22,215 nt of DNA, from the NCBI GenBank assembly GCA_900545055.1, contig UQXP01000026.1, positions 1-22,215 of the forward strand, in the 5' to 3' direction. Both the position numbers and the translations under genes were made by a program. The notes beneath the pieces were generated by a model. The model made no database searches and was not told where the DNA came from. It worked only from the letters and a program-made list of their open reading frames with translations. Positions 1 to 6,911 of the stretch are shown piece by piece. The first letter of the stretch is position 1, and the number at the start of each line of letters is the position of its first letter. The stretch is from an uncultured Collinsella sp. GTDB lineage: Bacteria; Actinomycetota; Coriobacteriia; Coriobacteriales; Coriobacteriaceae.

Positions 1-240
1 AATCCATACGGCCTTGTCTCTTAGGATTAGTTTGAGAAGAAGTCGACAGTACATTTAGAAGCACCTACATTTCCCAAAGCATCGTTAGATTAATAATGAC
101 AGACCGAATGAAGATGCGTGCGACGGGGGCGAGGCGAATGGCTGAGCGGTATCGATACGCGGGTTCAACGGCATCATATTGACCACATAGATTATCAAAA
201 CCGTCGTAAAACCCCTGGTTTCAACTACGGGGAGTGTCAA
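1..240. other. Left end, no gene seen
   Basis: The first 240 bases are fairly AT-rich and contain only short open frames without a convincing ribosome binding site. I see no repeat longer than a few bases here. It may continue into the right end of the window if the molecule is circular, but nothing in the sequence proves that. Confidence 0.4.
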
Positions 241-292
241 CGGTATTCACTTTTTCAGCAATGCCGTATTTACGTAATGTCGTTATTACATA

Positions 293-619
293 GTTCTGTT
301 ATTTCGTTTTGCCGTGTGCCGGGTTTTAGGGCAGAGCCCTAAATCGTACGCCGCCGGGCAAAACGCAGTTTTGTACGGCGGCGTACGACTCTTGCGGAAC
401 CGAACTATGACACAACGCGACTGTGTCATAACGTAACTACGTAGTAGCGTAGCTGTGCGATAACGCGATTACGGCAAATCGAAATAACAGAACAACGTGA
501 CTGTGGAATAGCAGAACAATTGAACATTGAACTAATCGCGCCTGAAAATTTTCCGCAAGTGTCGTGCGCCGCCGTACAAAGCCCGGCGGCGCACTAGGGC
601 TCTGCCCTAAAAACCCGGC
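293..619. repeat. Interlocking inverted repeats in noncoding DNA
   Basis: Two long inverted-repeat pairs cross one another. Arm 293-314 matches the reverse complement of 472-493 at 21 of 22 positions. Arm 318-359 matches the reverse complement of 581-619 over about 39 bases with a few changes. The second pair contains its own palindromes: TAGGGC-AGA-GCCCTA at about 328-342 and its counterpart at about 595-609. Local perfect stems also occur at 345-356/376-387 (12 bp) and 564-574/584-594 (11 bp). No ORF fits the region. The density of symmetry suggests an origin, a recombination target or a structured transcript, but the function is not recognised. Confidence 0.7.
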
Positions 620-644
620 GCCCTTGGCGGCGTTAAAAAGTGAC

Positions 645-668
645 GCAATAACGTTGTTACGTTATTGC
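645..668. repeat. 9-bp stem in GTTATTACG-rich segment
   Basis: GCAATAACG at 645-653 pairs perfectly with CGTTATTGC at 660-668 across six bases. Related short motifs (cgttattac, gttacgcaatg, cataacgtaac) recur between about 270 and 735, giving an iteron-like look without a fixed period. A second origin or protein-binding zone is possible, but this is only a pattern. Confidence 0.45.
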
Positions 669-1598
669 GTTATTACACAGCTCGGCAGTCACACTTTTAC
701 ATTGTTGCGGCATGACGCAGTTACGCAATGTCTCCGGTGCGTCTCGGTAAAAGGTTCGCTACCGGACAGCCACCGGACACCGAGGCGATCTAAGCGCGGC
801 GATGGTTTGCCGTGAAATGTGCTGTGAGATGAAAAATCTCGCAAGAGACGCAAACTTGTACCTCCATCGTAAATGTAGCCACAAGTTCGCAGCCGTTGGC
901 TCTTGCCAGGGCTCCGCCCTTGGACCTGGGTCGGTAAGTCGACTGCGACTGCATCGGTTGATTGATGGCAGTTGGAATCGACGCCGTAGTTTTTAAATCT
1001 GTTATGAAGCGTGAAACTCAAAAACTCATCGTATTGATTTTCATTTGATTCGAAACGCCTGCGCAAAAGTCAAAACGACTCGCGCGGGCGTTTCGGTTTT
1101 CGTTTCGCATTTCAAATCGCGTCTAAACAAAACGTGAGTTTGAAAATCGATAGCGACCTCTGGTCGCAATCATAGGCGGCTTGACCGCCGCATGAAAATC
1201 GACTCGCTAATCCGAATCGCAATGCGAGTCGCGTCACCTTTCGACAAATCCAACAGCGCTGCGAGTCACGCTAATGACTCTCCGCGCCATTGAAATTGTC
1301 GAAAGCTGCCTCAACTTTTTCGCCGGCGTTGCGAAAAACGATTCGACAAGTCGAATGTTTGCGCCGCGGGCGGCGCAAACCCGCTGCGCGATATTGCAAA
1401 TACTCGGCATCCCTCGCATTCGCAATATCGCTTCGCTCTCGCTACAGCGAACTTCTAACGCCCAGCATCCTTCGCGTTAAAATTTCGCTTTCGCTCACGG
1501 TCTTCACGCAGTTACGACGCCGCGAGGCCTCTCGCTTGGAATGAGGCCTCTCATTCCACGTCTACACTGCGTTTCGCCCAATCACCGTTCCGGAGATT

Positions 1599-1665
1599 GC
1601 AAGATGGGTGTGGGTGGCAACAAATGGGCCCATACGGGCCATTTGTTTTCCCACACATCTTGCTT
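1599..1665. other. oriT: Candidate origin of transfer (oriT)
   Basis: A long hairpin has a perfect inner stem, AACAAATGG at 1619-1627 with CCATTTGTT at 1639-1647. An outer stem, interrupted by a two-base bulge, joins 1599-1614 to 1650-1663. About 14 bases after the inner stem comes CACATCTTGC (about 1654-1663), close to the ATCCTG-C nick core known from IncP-type (MOBP) relaxases, with the cut expected after G1662. A hairpin followed closely by the nick core and sitting just upstream of mobC-relaxase is the usual arrangement. The assignment is inference from position and motif. Confidence 0.4.
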
Positions 1666-1766
1666 TACCACCTCTCACGGCGGTAAAGTTTTCGCGAGAC
1701 GTTTTCAAATCGCGTCGGCGATTTTTAAGCACTCGAAAAGGAAAGCGAATCGAATAGCTGGTTTTG

Positions 1767-1786
1767 CACCGGAGGCCTCTCCGGTG
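1767..1786 (+). promoter_or_regulatory. Hairpin just upstream of the mobC start
   Basis: CACCGGAG at 1767-1774 pairs perfectly with CTCCGGTG at 1779-1786 across the loop GCCT. It ends 14 bases before the GAGGAG ribosome binding site of mobC. The same GAG-GCCT-CTC top is found in the hairpins at 1522-1535 and 1538-1557, so this may be a binding site for a common protein such as MobC or the relaxase. Confidence 0.5.
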
Positions 1787-1812
1787 TGCGGTTCATTTTC
1801 GAGGAGCTGTCC

Positions 1813-2337
1813 GTGAGTACGAAACGTCCGTTCACAGTCAAGGCAACGCTGAGTGAAGAAGAAAAGAAAACGCTTGTTGCGTTTTCCAAAAAGGCCCAAA
1901 TGTCTGAGGCCGAACTGATTAGGTATTTCCTGCGTCCCGATGACGCGGTGACTCGCGGGGTCGATCTGACTGAAGACGAAGAGCGAACTGAGATGATTCG
2001 CATCCGGGTTTCGCCAAGTGAGAAAAAATCCATTGAGAATCGCGCTTCTGAACTCGGCGTGTCGATGTCGGCCTTCATGCGTCGCACTGCTCTTGTCGGG
2101 AGAGTCGAGAAAATCGATGTCGATCGGGCGTCGATCGACAAAATCTATCACGAGCTTTTGAAGGAAGGAACGAATCTCAATCAGCTCATGTACTTTTTGA
2201 ACGCCCAAGGGCTTCCCGCGTACAACGAGAAAGCTGTTTTTCGAACACTTGAGAAGGTTTATCAAGTTGGGCGTAAGCTAGACCGTTTCATCGACGAGCT
2301 TGAAAAGCGCTATTTCGTCGGTGGTGATGTGAAGTGA
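1813..2337 (+). CDS. mobC: MobC-type relaxosome accessory protein
   Basis: This 174-residue protein is probably the DNA-binding accessory factor that helps the relaxase recognise and melt oriT. I start it at GTG 1813 because GAGGAG lies at 1801-1806 with ideal spacing; an ATG at 1786 in the same frame has no such site and falls in the hairpin. A ribbon-helix-helix-like stretch (IRIRVSPSEKKSIE, about residues 62-94) is followed by the MobC signature EGTNLNQLMYFLN near residues 118-131. The stop overlaps the relaxase start by four bases (GTGA), so the two are translationally coupled. The family assignment is from motif recognition. Confidence 0.82.
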   Translation: MSTKRPFTVKATLSEEEKKTLVAFSKKAQMSEAELIRYFLRPDDAVTRGVDLTEDEERTEMIRIRVSPSEKKSIENRASELGVSMSAFMRRTALVGRVEKIDVDRASIDKIYHELLKEGTNLNQLMYFLNAQGLPAYNEKAVFRTLEKVYQVGRKLDRFIDELEKRYFVGGDVK

Positions 2338-3533
2338 CTGTTATCAAACAGAAAAGAGTGTCGAGTGAGCGCTATGCAAAGAATGTTCGTAAATACATCA
2401 ACGGAAAAGATGCGATTGTGCGTGGTGGCTGGAACATCGAATGGAGCGACCACTGGTTTTCGAAAATGGATAGAACCAGAAAGGTTTTCCATCACGACAA
2501 GCCGTCGAGAGCCGGAGTCAAAAACGTAATCATGCTTCATCAGATTCTCGCGTTTCTGCCCGAGGAGTGCAGCTGCAACGGAGGCAAGATGACCCCCGAT
2601 GCATGTTTGGCCTACGCGGAGCAATGGCTTGCGAAGCACTATCCGCATCAACAAGTGATTCTCGCGTTGCATGAGGAAAGCGATAAGGCGGGAAAACGCT
2701 ACGCGGTCCATATGGCGATCAACCGTACCGATTTGCTGACCGGCAAACGTTGCGAGACTGGTGGGCGTCGCGGAAAATTCGAACGCGCTTCATGGGTTCG
2801 TGAAATGGACAAGGCCTGGAATCTTACTCAACTTGAAAAAGGTAAGAGAAATTCAAAGATTCGAGATCGTCAGCCGCGCGATATTGAAAAGGAGATTGTC
2901 GATCGGGGAGAGTACAGTTATAAAAACAATCTGCGCGAGCTGATCCATATTGCAATCGACGACTACCACCCGAAGAATATGGAGCAGTTCAAAAAATTAC
3001 TTGCCTCGTGGGGCGTAGACATTTTCATCAAGAACAATCGAGTCTATGCGACAGATCTCGATATCAAAGAGGCCGGTAATCCAAAATGTACCTTCAACTT
3101 GACCCGTCTCGACGGGCGGTTCGCGTTGAAGTCGTTGCAGACGGCTTTCGGAAATAACGTGTTGGAAGCCGAGCGAGCCCTTCCATACGAGAAACGTTGT
3201 GAGATTTACATCAAGCGTCTCAAGAAAGCATACTCGGCGTGGGTCGAGCAGGCGAAAGCGAGCAAGGGCGTCTCCTACAATTCGTTTCCTAAATTCATTG
3301 CACCGAAGTGCGATGAAGATCTGCTCGAAGATCCCGCCGTACGTGATGAGCTTCTTGCCCGGCGCGGTTACGCAAGGGAGATTCGCAACCGTTACGCCGG
3401 CGGCGTTGTCGATGCCGGCGACGACCGCGTTCGCGCCGCCGGCCAGGCGCACAGCGGTAGCGCCGTGTCGCGACAGATGGACGATCGCGTCGTCGATCGC
3501 GGCGATTACGCTCGCGGCGACACGCCTCGCTAG
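2334..3533 (+). CDS. mobA: MobA/VirD2-like relaxase
   Basis: This 399-residue protein should nick oriT and pilot the DNA strand into a recipient. It starts with GTG overlapping the mobC stop. Tyr14 (ERYAKNVRKYI) could be the catalytic tyrosine. The segment VILALHEESD...RYAVHMAINRTD (residues 108-133) is the histidine motif of the MobA/VirD2 relaxase fold, with His113, Glu114, His126 and Asn130. The usual H-x-H is here A-V-H, so metal ligands may differ from the textbook set. The C-terminal 60 residues are Arg/Gly/Asp-rich and low in complexity. No type IV coupling or secretion genes are present, so the plasmid would need a helper element. Confidence 0.82.
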   Translation: MTVIKQKRVSSERYAKNVRKYINGKDAIVRGGWNIEWSDHWFSKMDRTRKVFHHDKPSRAGVKNVIMLHQILAFLPEECSCNGGKMTPDACLAYAEQWLAKHYPHQQVILALHEESDKAGKRYAVHMAINRTDLLTGKRCETGGRRGKFERASWVREMDKAWNLTQLEKGKRNSKIRDRQPRDIEKEIVDRGEYSYKNNLRELIHIAIDDYHPKNMEQFKKLLASWGVDIFIKNNRVYATDLDIKEAGNPKCTFNLTRLDGRFALKSLQTAFGNNVLEAERALPYEKRCEIYIKRLKKAYSAWVEQAKASKGVSYNSFPKFIAPKCDEDLLEDPAVRDELLARRGYAREIRNRYAGGVVDAGDDRVRAAGQAHSGSAVSRQMDDRVVDRGDYARGDTPR

Positions 3534-3565
3534 CCTCGAACTGCCTGTCGGGGCGGAGTAAAGCG

Positions 3566-3596
3566 CTCATGCCCCGGTAGAGCGGTGAGGCATGAG
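3566..3596 (+). terminator. Inverted repeat after the relaxase gene
   Basis: CTCATGCC at 3566-3573 pairs with GGCATGAG at 3589-3596. It lies 33 bases after the relaxase stop. There is no T-run, so it is at best a weak terminator; it also immediately precedes a possible -10 element (TATACT, 3606-3611) for the next transcript. Confidence 0.35.
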
Positions 3597-3617
3597 TTAC
3601 TGAGGTATACTATAGTT

Positions 3618-3883
3618 TCCGCAGGTAGAGGCATAAAAAAATGGCAACCCGCCCGCCGAAAAGACGGGCGGGCGTGATACCATCAAGATTGTGCTCGGGT
3701 GCTACCAACACCTCCGCACGGTGTAGAGGCGAGCTACCAACTCGCGTTTCTACTTGCCAGTTGTGCTAAAAACGCAAACAGCACTCCTGGCACATCCAAT
3801 GATAGCAGGGACCCGCAGGTCACGCTATGGATGACAGTTAGAAAACGCAAATGGGAGCCGGCTCGCACGGCTCCCGTTTTTTA
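3618..3883 (+). ncRNA. Candidate structured small RNA with twin CTACCAA loops
   Basis: No gene fits here, but the segment looks like one transcription unit. A -10-like TATACT lies at 3606-3611, with no clear -35. Stem 3650-3657/3667-3674 is very GC-rich. Then two hairpins carry the identical loop CTACCAA: GGTG/CACC around 3702-3708 and GCGAG/CTCGC around 3734-3740. The second is extended by GTAGA 3723-3727 with TCTAC 3749-3753. The unit ends in a strong intrinsic terminator at 3853-3882. Identical loops on different stems suggest a repeated binding site or an antisense contact. I do not recognise a known RNA family. Confidence 0.45.
3853..3882 (+). terminator. Intrinsic terminator
   Basis: GGGAGCCG at 3853-3860 and CGGCTCCC at 3868-3875 form an 8-bp GC-rich stem with a 7-base loop, followed by GTTTTTT. 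This is a textbook rho-independent terminator on the plus strand, closing the candidate small RNA. Confidence 0.8.
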
Positions 3884-4029
3884 TGGGAGCGGACATATGC
3901 CGTTCCCGGTCGGCACGGGTTTAAGACCCGTTCAAAAAGGTAGCCAAGGGCTCGAATAATCGGAGACTGAGCTGTACAGGTTCATTGTCCCGTCTCTACG
4001 GAGACTTCGACGGGGGTAGTGCCCTCCAT

Positions 4030-4490
4030 GTGACCCCTGCGCCGCCTCGGCCCTTCTGGGCGGAGACGGCGTGCCGGATTCAGAGCGATTGTCCTGCTGG
4101 AAAACTGCAGGAAAGTAGGCGAACAGCCGAAGATCAGGAGTTGGTTGGATAGCCGTGTGGCAACACACGTGTCGCGGTGATAAGCCGCAACGTCAAGCAA
4201 AGAGGATCGCGATGAGCATGCAGCCGTGACGGATTCTGAGCCCAACCCCGGGTTCCGCCATGTACGGGGGTGCCGGTGAGGACGGCCGGCGCGTTAAAAC
4301 GAACGGTCCGGATGCATGGGCGTAGCCATGCGGAGTCCCGCGAGATCGTCGAGCAAAAGGCCAAGGGGCGGGTGAGGCTTTCCCAGCTGCAATGCTGGTT
4401 TCGAAGATTTAGGGAGGGTCCACGATTGTGCCCGGACTCTGTGGATGCTCCACCGCCTAACAATTCAACCACCAAGCTAATTAGACCTCG
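4030..4490 (+). ncRNA. RNA-like segment, probable group II intron domain I remnant
   Basis: The segment lacks a gene but is packed with RNA-style hairpins. CGTGTG-GCAA-CACACG (about 4153-4168) has a GNRA tetraloop. Others are CCTGC...GCAGG (about 4092-4110), GCATGG...CCATGC (about 4313-4330), CCAGC...GCTGG (about 4382-4396) and GTGGA-TGC-TCCAC (about 4440-4452). The stretch around 4093-4130 and the GNRA stem that follows resemble domain I of bacterial group II introns as I remember them. No reverse transcriptase ORF or domain V follows, so it would be a 5' remnant. The 5' boundary is a guess at GTGACCC (4030). Another large structured RNA is possible. Confidence 0.4.
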
Positions 4491-4547
4491 CGACCAGTTA
4501 TTACAATCAGCAAGTCATCAGCGCGAGGCGTGCCAGCCGTCAGCCCT

Positions 4548-4578
4548 CAGCGCTGGCGTCGCTTCGCTCCCCGGGCGA
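4548..4578. repeat. 31-bp dispersed repeat, copy 1
   Basis: This 31-base segment (CAGCGCTGGCGTCGC..., ending CCCCGGGCGA) recurs in the same orientation at 13916-13946 with one mismatch. Both copies lie in noncoding DNA about 9.4 kb apart. They could be remnants of a small mobile repeat, a recombination target or a duplication left by rearrangement. Confidence 0.7.
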
Positions 4579-4735
4579 TGTAAATAAGAGATATATAAGT
4601 CAGCGAGCTTCGCGAGCGGATCATAGGTGCCGTCAGGCACCGCATCAAAAGCGATTCGCAATCATTTCGGAATACATGTCGCTGGCGATGAGTGGACCTA
4701 GTCCAGACCTGTATCCGTACTAGGCGTTTCTAGAA

Positions 4736-4882
4736 ATGCGCATGAGAAAGGGCCGAACCGAAGTGTCTGACCGGACGCCAATTGTCCGGGAACTGCTTCG
4801 TTTCGACCCTGCTTCATTCTACAGCCGCGTCATGTTTATGGAGATCAATTCGGCAGCTGCAATTCATTCGATTGTAAGATGA
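4736..4882 (+). other. Doubtful 48-codon ORF
   Basis: A 48-residue frame (MRMRKGRTEVSDRTPIVREL...) has a protein-like composition but no ribosome binding site, and I do not recognise it. It may be a decayed gene fragment in a stretch (4490-4960) otherwise free of convincing genes. Confidence 0.15.
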
Positions 4883-4964
4883 GCTGTCCTGGACGGCTCC
4901 CACTGTTGCGATCACGCCGCATGGACGATGGATGAACTCACATGAGAGCCCAAGCGTACGGTGG

Positions 4965-5057
4965 TTTTATCCGCCTAAAGAGGATAAAATGAAAGCAGAA
5001 AACGACGCATCCCGTGTAAGCATCAAGGAGCGCGGGCGGCCTAGTTTTCTGGTTTAG
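4965..5057 (+). other. Tiny ORF behind an SD-sequestering hairpin
   Basis: TTTTATCC at 4965-4972 pairs perfectly with GGATAAAA at 4982-4989. The stem contains the AGAGGA ribosome binding site and touches the ATG at 4989. The frame (4989-5057) encodes 22 residues (MKAENDASRVSIKERGRPSF plus two) and ends just before the shared terminator at 5061-5088. It could be a leader peptide or a chance ORF; no function is known. Confidence 0.3.
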
Positions 5058-5060
5058 TTA

Positions 5061-5088
5061 AATGCCCGGGATCCGACCCCCGGGCATT
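5061..5088. terminator. Bidirectional terminator
   Basis: AATGCCCGGG at 5061-5070 pairs perfectly with CCCGGGCATT at 5079-5088 around an 8-base loop. On the plus strand TTCTTATTT follows; on the minus strand TTTAACT follows. It lies between two convergent tiny genes. Confidence 0.65.
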
Positions 5089-5089
5089 C

Positions 5090-5239
5090 TTATTTGCGCT
5101 TGTGGCGCAAATGCCGTCCACCGTCCGCTCCGCGCGTACGCCTACGGACCTTAATCCGAACCTCATACGAGTTCAAAAACGCGATGATGAACGTGCCGAC
5201 CGTCGCGAGAGCGGCCAGCGCGTTAAGGAATTTCAGCAT
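5090..5239 (-). CDS. 49-residue single-span membrane peptide
   Basis: A strong GGAGG lies eight bases ahead of the ATG on the minus strand (start 5239). The product begins MLKFLNALAALATVGTFIIA, giving one hydrophobic helix (about residues 3-21). It ends in a strongly basic tail rich in Arg, Lys and His. A terminator follows at once. I do not recognise the family. Short hydrophobic peptides with basic tails include type I toxins and holin-like toxins, and the 41-residue peptide at 9252-9377 has the same plan. It may be a toxin or a membrane regulator; this is inference from shape only. Confidence 0.6.
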   Translation of the reverse strand: MLKFLNALAALATVGTFIIAFLNSYEVRIKVRRRTRGADGGRHLRHKRK

Positions 5240-5381
5240 ATGGTGACCTCCGATCAAATCGTCGGCCGCCCGCGCACGGAATGCGCCGTGGCATCAATTC
5301 TAACCGAACCTGCGACTGCCCCAGTTAACTGGTACACCTCTGTTATTGTTCATATTCAACGTCCCAAAACGTATGCCGCGC

Positions 5382-5445
5382 GGCACTCGAAAACCGAACC
5401 CTCGATGCCGTGAACAGCGAGTGCCAAAACCCAGTGTCAAAACCT
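5382..5445. promoter_or_regulatory. Possible recombinase site upstream of the resolvase gene
   Basis: GGCACTCG at 5382-5389 pairs with CGAGTGCC at 5418-5425. The motif G-T-x-x-CAAAAC occurs three times (near 5361, 5421 and 5434) within 85 bases. Serine recombinases commonly bind repeated half-sites next to their own gene, and the hix sites of Hin-type enzymes contain a similar TCAAAAACC core. A res or inversion site here is plausible but unproven. Confidence 0.3.
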
Positions 5446-5494
5446 CCACTTGCATTCCCATGAGAAAATCAAAAGACAAGGCAGGAGGCTGAAA

Positions 5495-6079
5495 ATGACC
5501 AGATACGGATACGCTCGCGTGAGCACGAAGGATCAGAAGCTAGATAGGCAGATCGAGGCGTTGGTCAACGCCGGCGTGTCCTATGGCCATATCTACAAAG
5601 ACAAGGTCACGGGTGCCAAGGACGGCGACCGAACTCAGCAGAAGCGTCTGTTCAAGAAGATGAAGGCCGGCGATGAAGTGGTAGTCGAGTCCTGGGAGCG
5701 CCTAACCAGATCGACCAGGCAATTGCTGAACTACGACCTTATGTTCCGAAATCTCGGCGTGAAGCTAACTTCCTTGAAACAGCCGGTCGACCTCGATACC
5801 GCCTTCGGTCGATTCGTCCTCGGCACTCACGCCTGCACCGCTGAGCTCGAGCGCGACCTGATCAAGCAGCGCCAGGCCGAGGGCATCGCCGTAAAACGGA
5901 ACCATGGTGGCAACGTCGGGGGCCGCCCGCGCATCGCGGACGTCAAGGCCGATGCTGCCGTGAAACTCTACCTTGCGCGGGAAACGCCCATCCCCGACAT
6001 CTGCGCCGCCACCGGTATATCGAAATCGACTTTGTACCGCATCCTCCGTGAACGCGGATTGGTGGGCGTCAGAAGATAA
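5495..6079 (+). CDS. Serine recombinase (resolvase/invertase family)
   Basis: This 194-residue enzyme cuts and rejoins DNA through a serine linkage; on a plasmid its usual role is multimer resolution or inversion. The start ATG 5495 is chosen because AGGAGG lies about 8 bases upstream. The N-terminus YGYARVSTKDQ places the catalytic serine at Ser10 with Arg8 beside it. The catalytic domain runs to about residue 135 and includes the WERLTRSTRQLL stretch. GGRPRI then leads into a C-terminal helix-turn-helix (ICAATGISKSTLYRIL). Length and order match the small resolvase/invertase class. No transposase accompanies it, so it does not look like part of an intact Tn3-type transposon. Confidence 0.92.
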   Translation: MTRYGYARVSTKDQKLDRQIEALVNAGVSYGHIYKDKVTGAKDGDRTQQKRLFKKMKAGDEVVVESWERLTRSTRQLLNYDLMFRNLGVKLTSLKQPVDLDTAFGRFVLGTHACTAELERDLIKQRQAEGIAVKRNHGGNVGGRPRIADVKADAAVKLYLARETPIPDICAATGISKSTLYRILRERGLVGVRR

Positions 6080-6196
6080 ATCCGAGTGCGCTACTATATA
6101 AGAGTGCGGTATTTCTCCAACTGAAACCCCCTGCGTGAACGCATAACGTATGACTTGAGGCGCCTTTTAGAACTCACCGATCGCAGGATGACTACA

Positions 6197-6260
6197 AATC
6201 AACAGCGGCCGTGCATTGTTCCCAGCCATATGGCATGGCGGAGCCATGCCGTTGTTGATT
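6197..6260 (+). promoter_or_regulatory. Nested inverted repeats before the coiled-coil gene
   Basis: Outer arms at 6197-6208 and 6249-6260 match at 11 of 12 positions. The right arm overlaps the inner hairpin GGCATGGC 6232-6239 / GCCATGCC 6243-6250, so the two are alternative pairings. The structure ends next to the GGAG ribosome binding site (6261-6264) and could govern translation. Confidence 0.45.
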
Positions 6261-6273
6261 GGAGTGCCGCACC

Positions 6274-6852
6274 ATGGCAGACAATCCGAGCGAAAAGAAA
6301 ATCAGCGAGACATCCGGCGTGAAGGCCGTCCTCGATGAGGCTGCCGAGCGGATCGAGGCGACATGGCGGGAGAAGCTGCTGCGCGAGACTGCCGACCTCA
6401 GGACCGAGAACGCACTGCTCATGGCCCAGGTGGATGAATTCAGCCGCAAGCTCGCCGAGGCGACGGATCGGAATGAAAAGATTGAGGCCGACTGCAATGA
6501 GCGGGTCGCCTTTATAGAGGAGAAGTTCGAACTCGATACCGCGAGCCTCGAGCTCGAGAACAACGAGCTCCATGCCGCGAGCGTCAGATATCTCGCCGAT
6601 GCTCGGGAACTCGACAGGCAGGTCGTCCAACTCCATGCCGAGGCCGTGGCCATGGTCGATGAGATTGAGCGACTGCGCGGCGAGCGTGACGCCGCGCTGA
6701 AAGCCCAAGCCGAGTTGAACGACGCACTCCTGGCCCAGCGCGACCTGATGGCCGAGGTCGCCGCCCTCAAGGACCGCCTTGCCGCCTCCGAGCAGCGTGC
6801 GGCCGTGGCCGAGGCCAAGATCGAGGTCATGACCCAGATGAAGATCGAGTAG
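6274..6852 (+). CDS. Coiled-coil protein of unknown function
   Basis: This 192-residue protein is almost entirely charged, Ala/Glu/Leu-rich heptad sequence from about residue 15 to 185, which predicts one long coiled coil. It has no signal peptide, membrane segment or recognisable catalytic motif, so it is probably cytoplasmic and oligomeric. ATG 6274 is preferred because GGAG lies nine bases before it; an upstream TTG at 6259 has no such site. It is followed directly by an 18-bp terminator and is convergent with the phosphoesterase operon. I do not recognise the family; a scaffold or DNA-associated role is possible. Confidence 0.72.
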   Translation: MADNPSEKKISETSGVKAVLDEAAERIEATWREKLLRETADLRTENALLMAQVDEFSRKLAEATDRNEKIEADCNERVAFIEEKFELDTASLELENNELHAASVRYLADARELDRQVVQLHAEAVAMVDEIERLRGERDAALKAQAELNDALLAQRDLMAEVAALKDRLAASEQRAAVAEAKIEVMTQMKIE

Positions 6853-6870
6853 GCCGCATAGCATCTAATT

Positions 6871-6911
6871 TTCTAGAAACCCCCTAGAGCATTTCTAGGG
6901 GGTTTCTAGAA
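6871..6911. terminator. 18-bp perfect bidirectional terminator
   Basis: TTCTAGAAACCCCCTAGA at 6871-6888 pairs perfectly with 6894-6911 across a five-base loop. It sits between the convergent coiled-coil gene and phosphoesterase operon, overlapping the end of the latter, and could stop transcription from both sides. Confidence 0.75.

Larger units (their letters stand above)
1051..1786. repeat. Array of consecutive hairpins upstream of mobC
   Basis: At least a dozen stem-loops follow one another with little unpaired space. They are 1051-1064/1082-1095 (13 of 14), 1153-1158/1162-1167, 1175-1179/1185-1189, 1238-1247/1296-1305 (10 bp), 1316-1323/1331-1338, 1341-1347/1350-1356, 1357-1367/1370-1380 (11 bp), 1388-1397/1422-1431 (10 bp), 1456-1461/1474-1479, 1522-1526/1531-1535, 1538-1545/1550-1557, 1599-1663 (long, imperfect), 1663-1669/1682-1688, 1707-1713/1718-1724 and 1767-1774/1779-1786. 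Stem sequences differ, so this is not a simple repeat. The array lies directly before the mobilization genes. It could fold as single-stranded DNA during transfer (oriT, single-strand origin or single-strand promoter) or as a long structured leader RNA. Confidence 0.75.

Noticed and set aside
689..1066. 125-codon minus-strand frame in the left noncoding region
   Set aside because: No ribosome binding site, composition unlike the real genes, and it runs through inverted repeats.
3960..4490. RNase P RNA or tmRNA
   Set aside because: The universally conserved RNase P and tmRNA sequences are not present; the group II intron resemblance is better.
5495..6079. Tn3-family transposon
   Set aside because: Only the recombinase is present; no transposase or 38-bp terminal repeats were seen.
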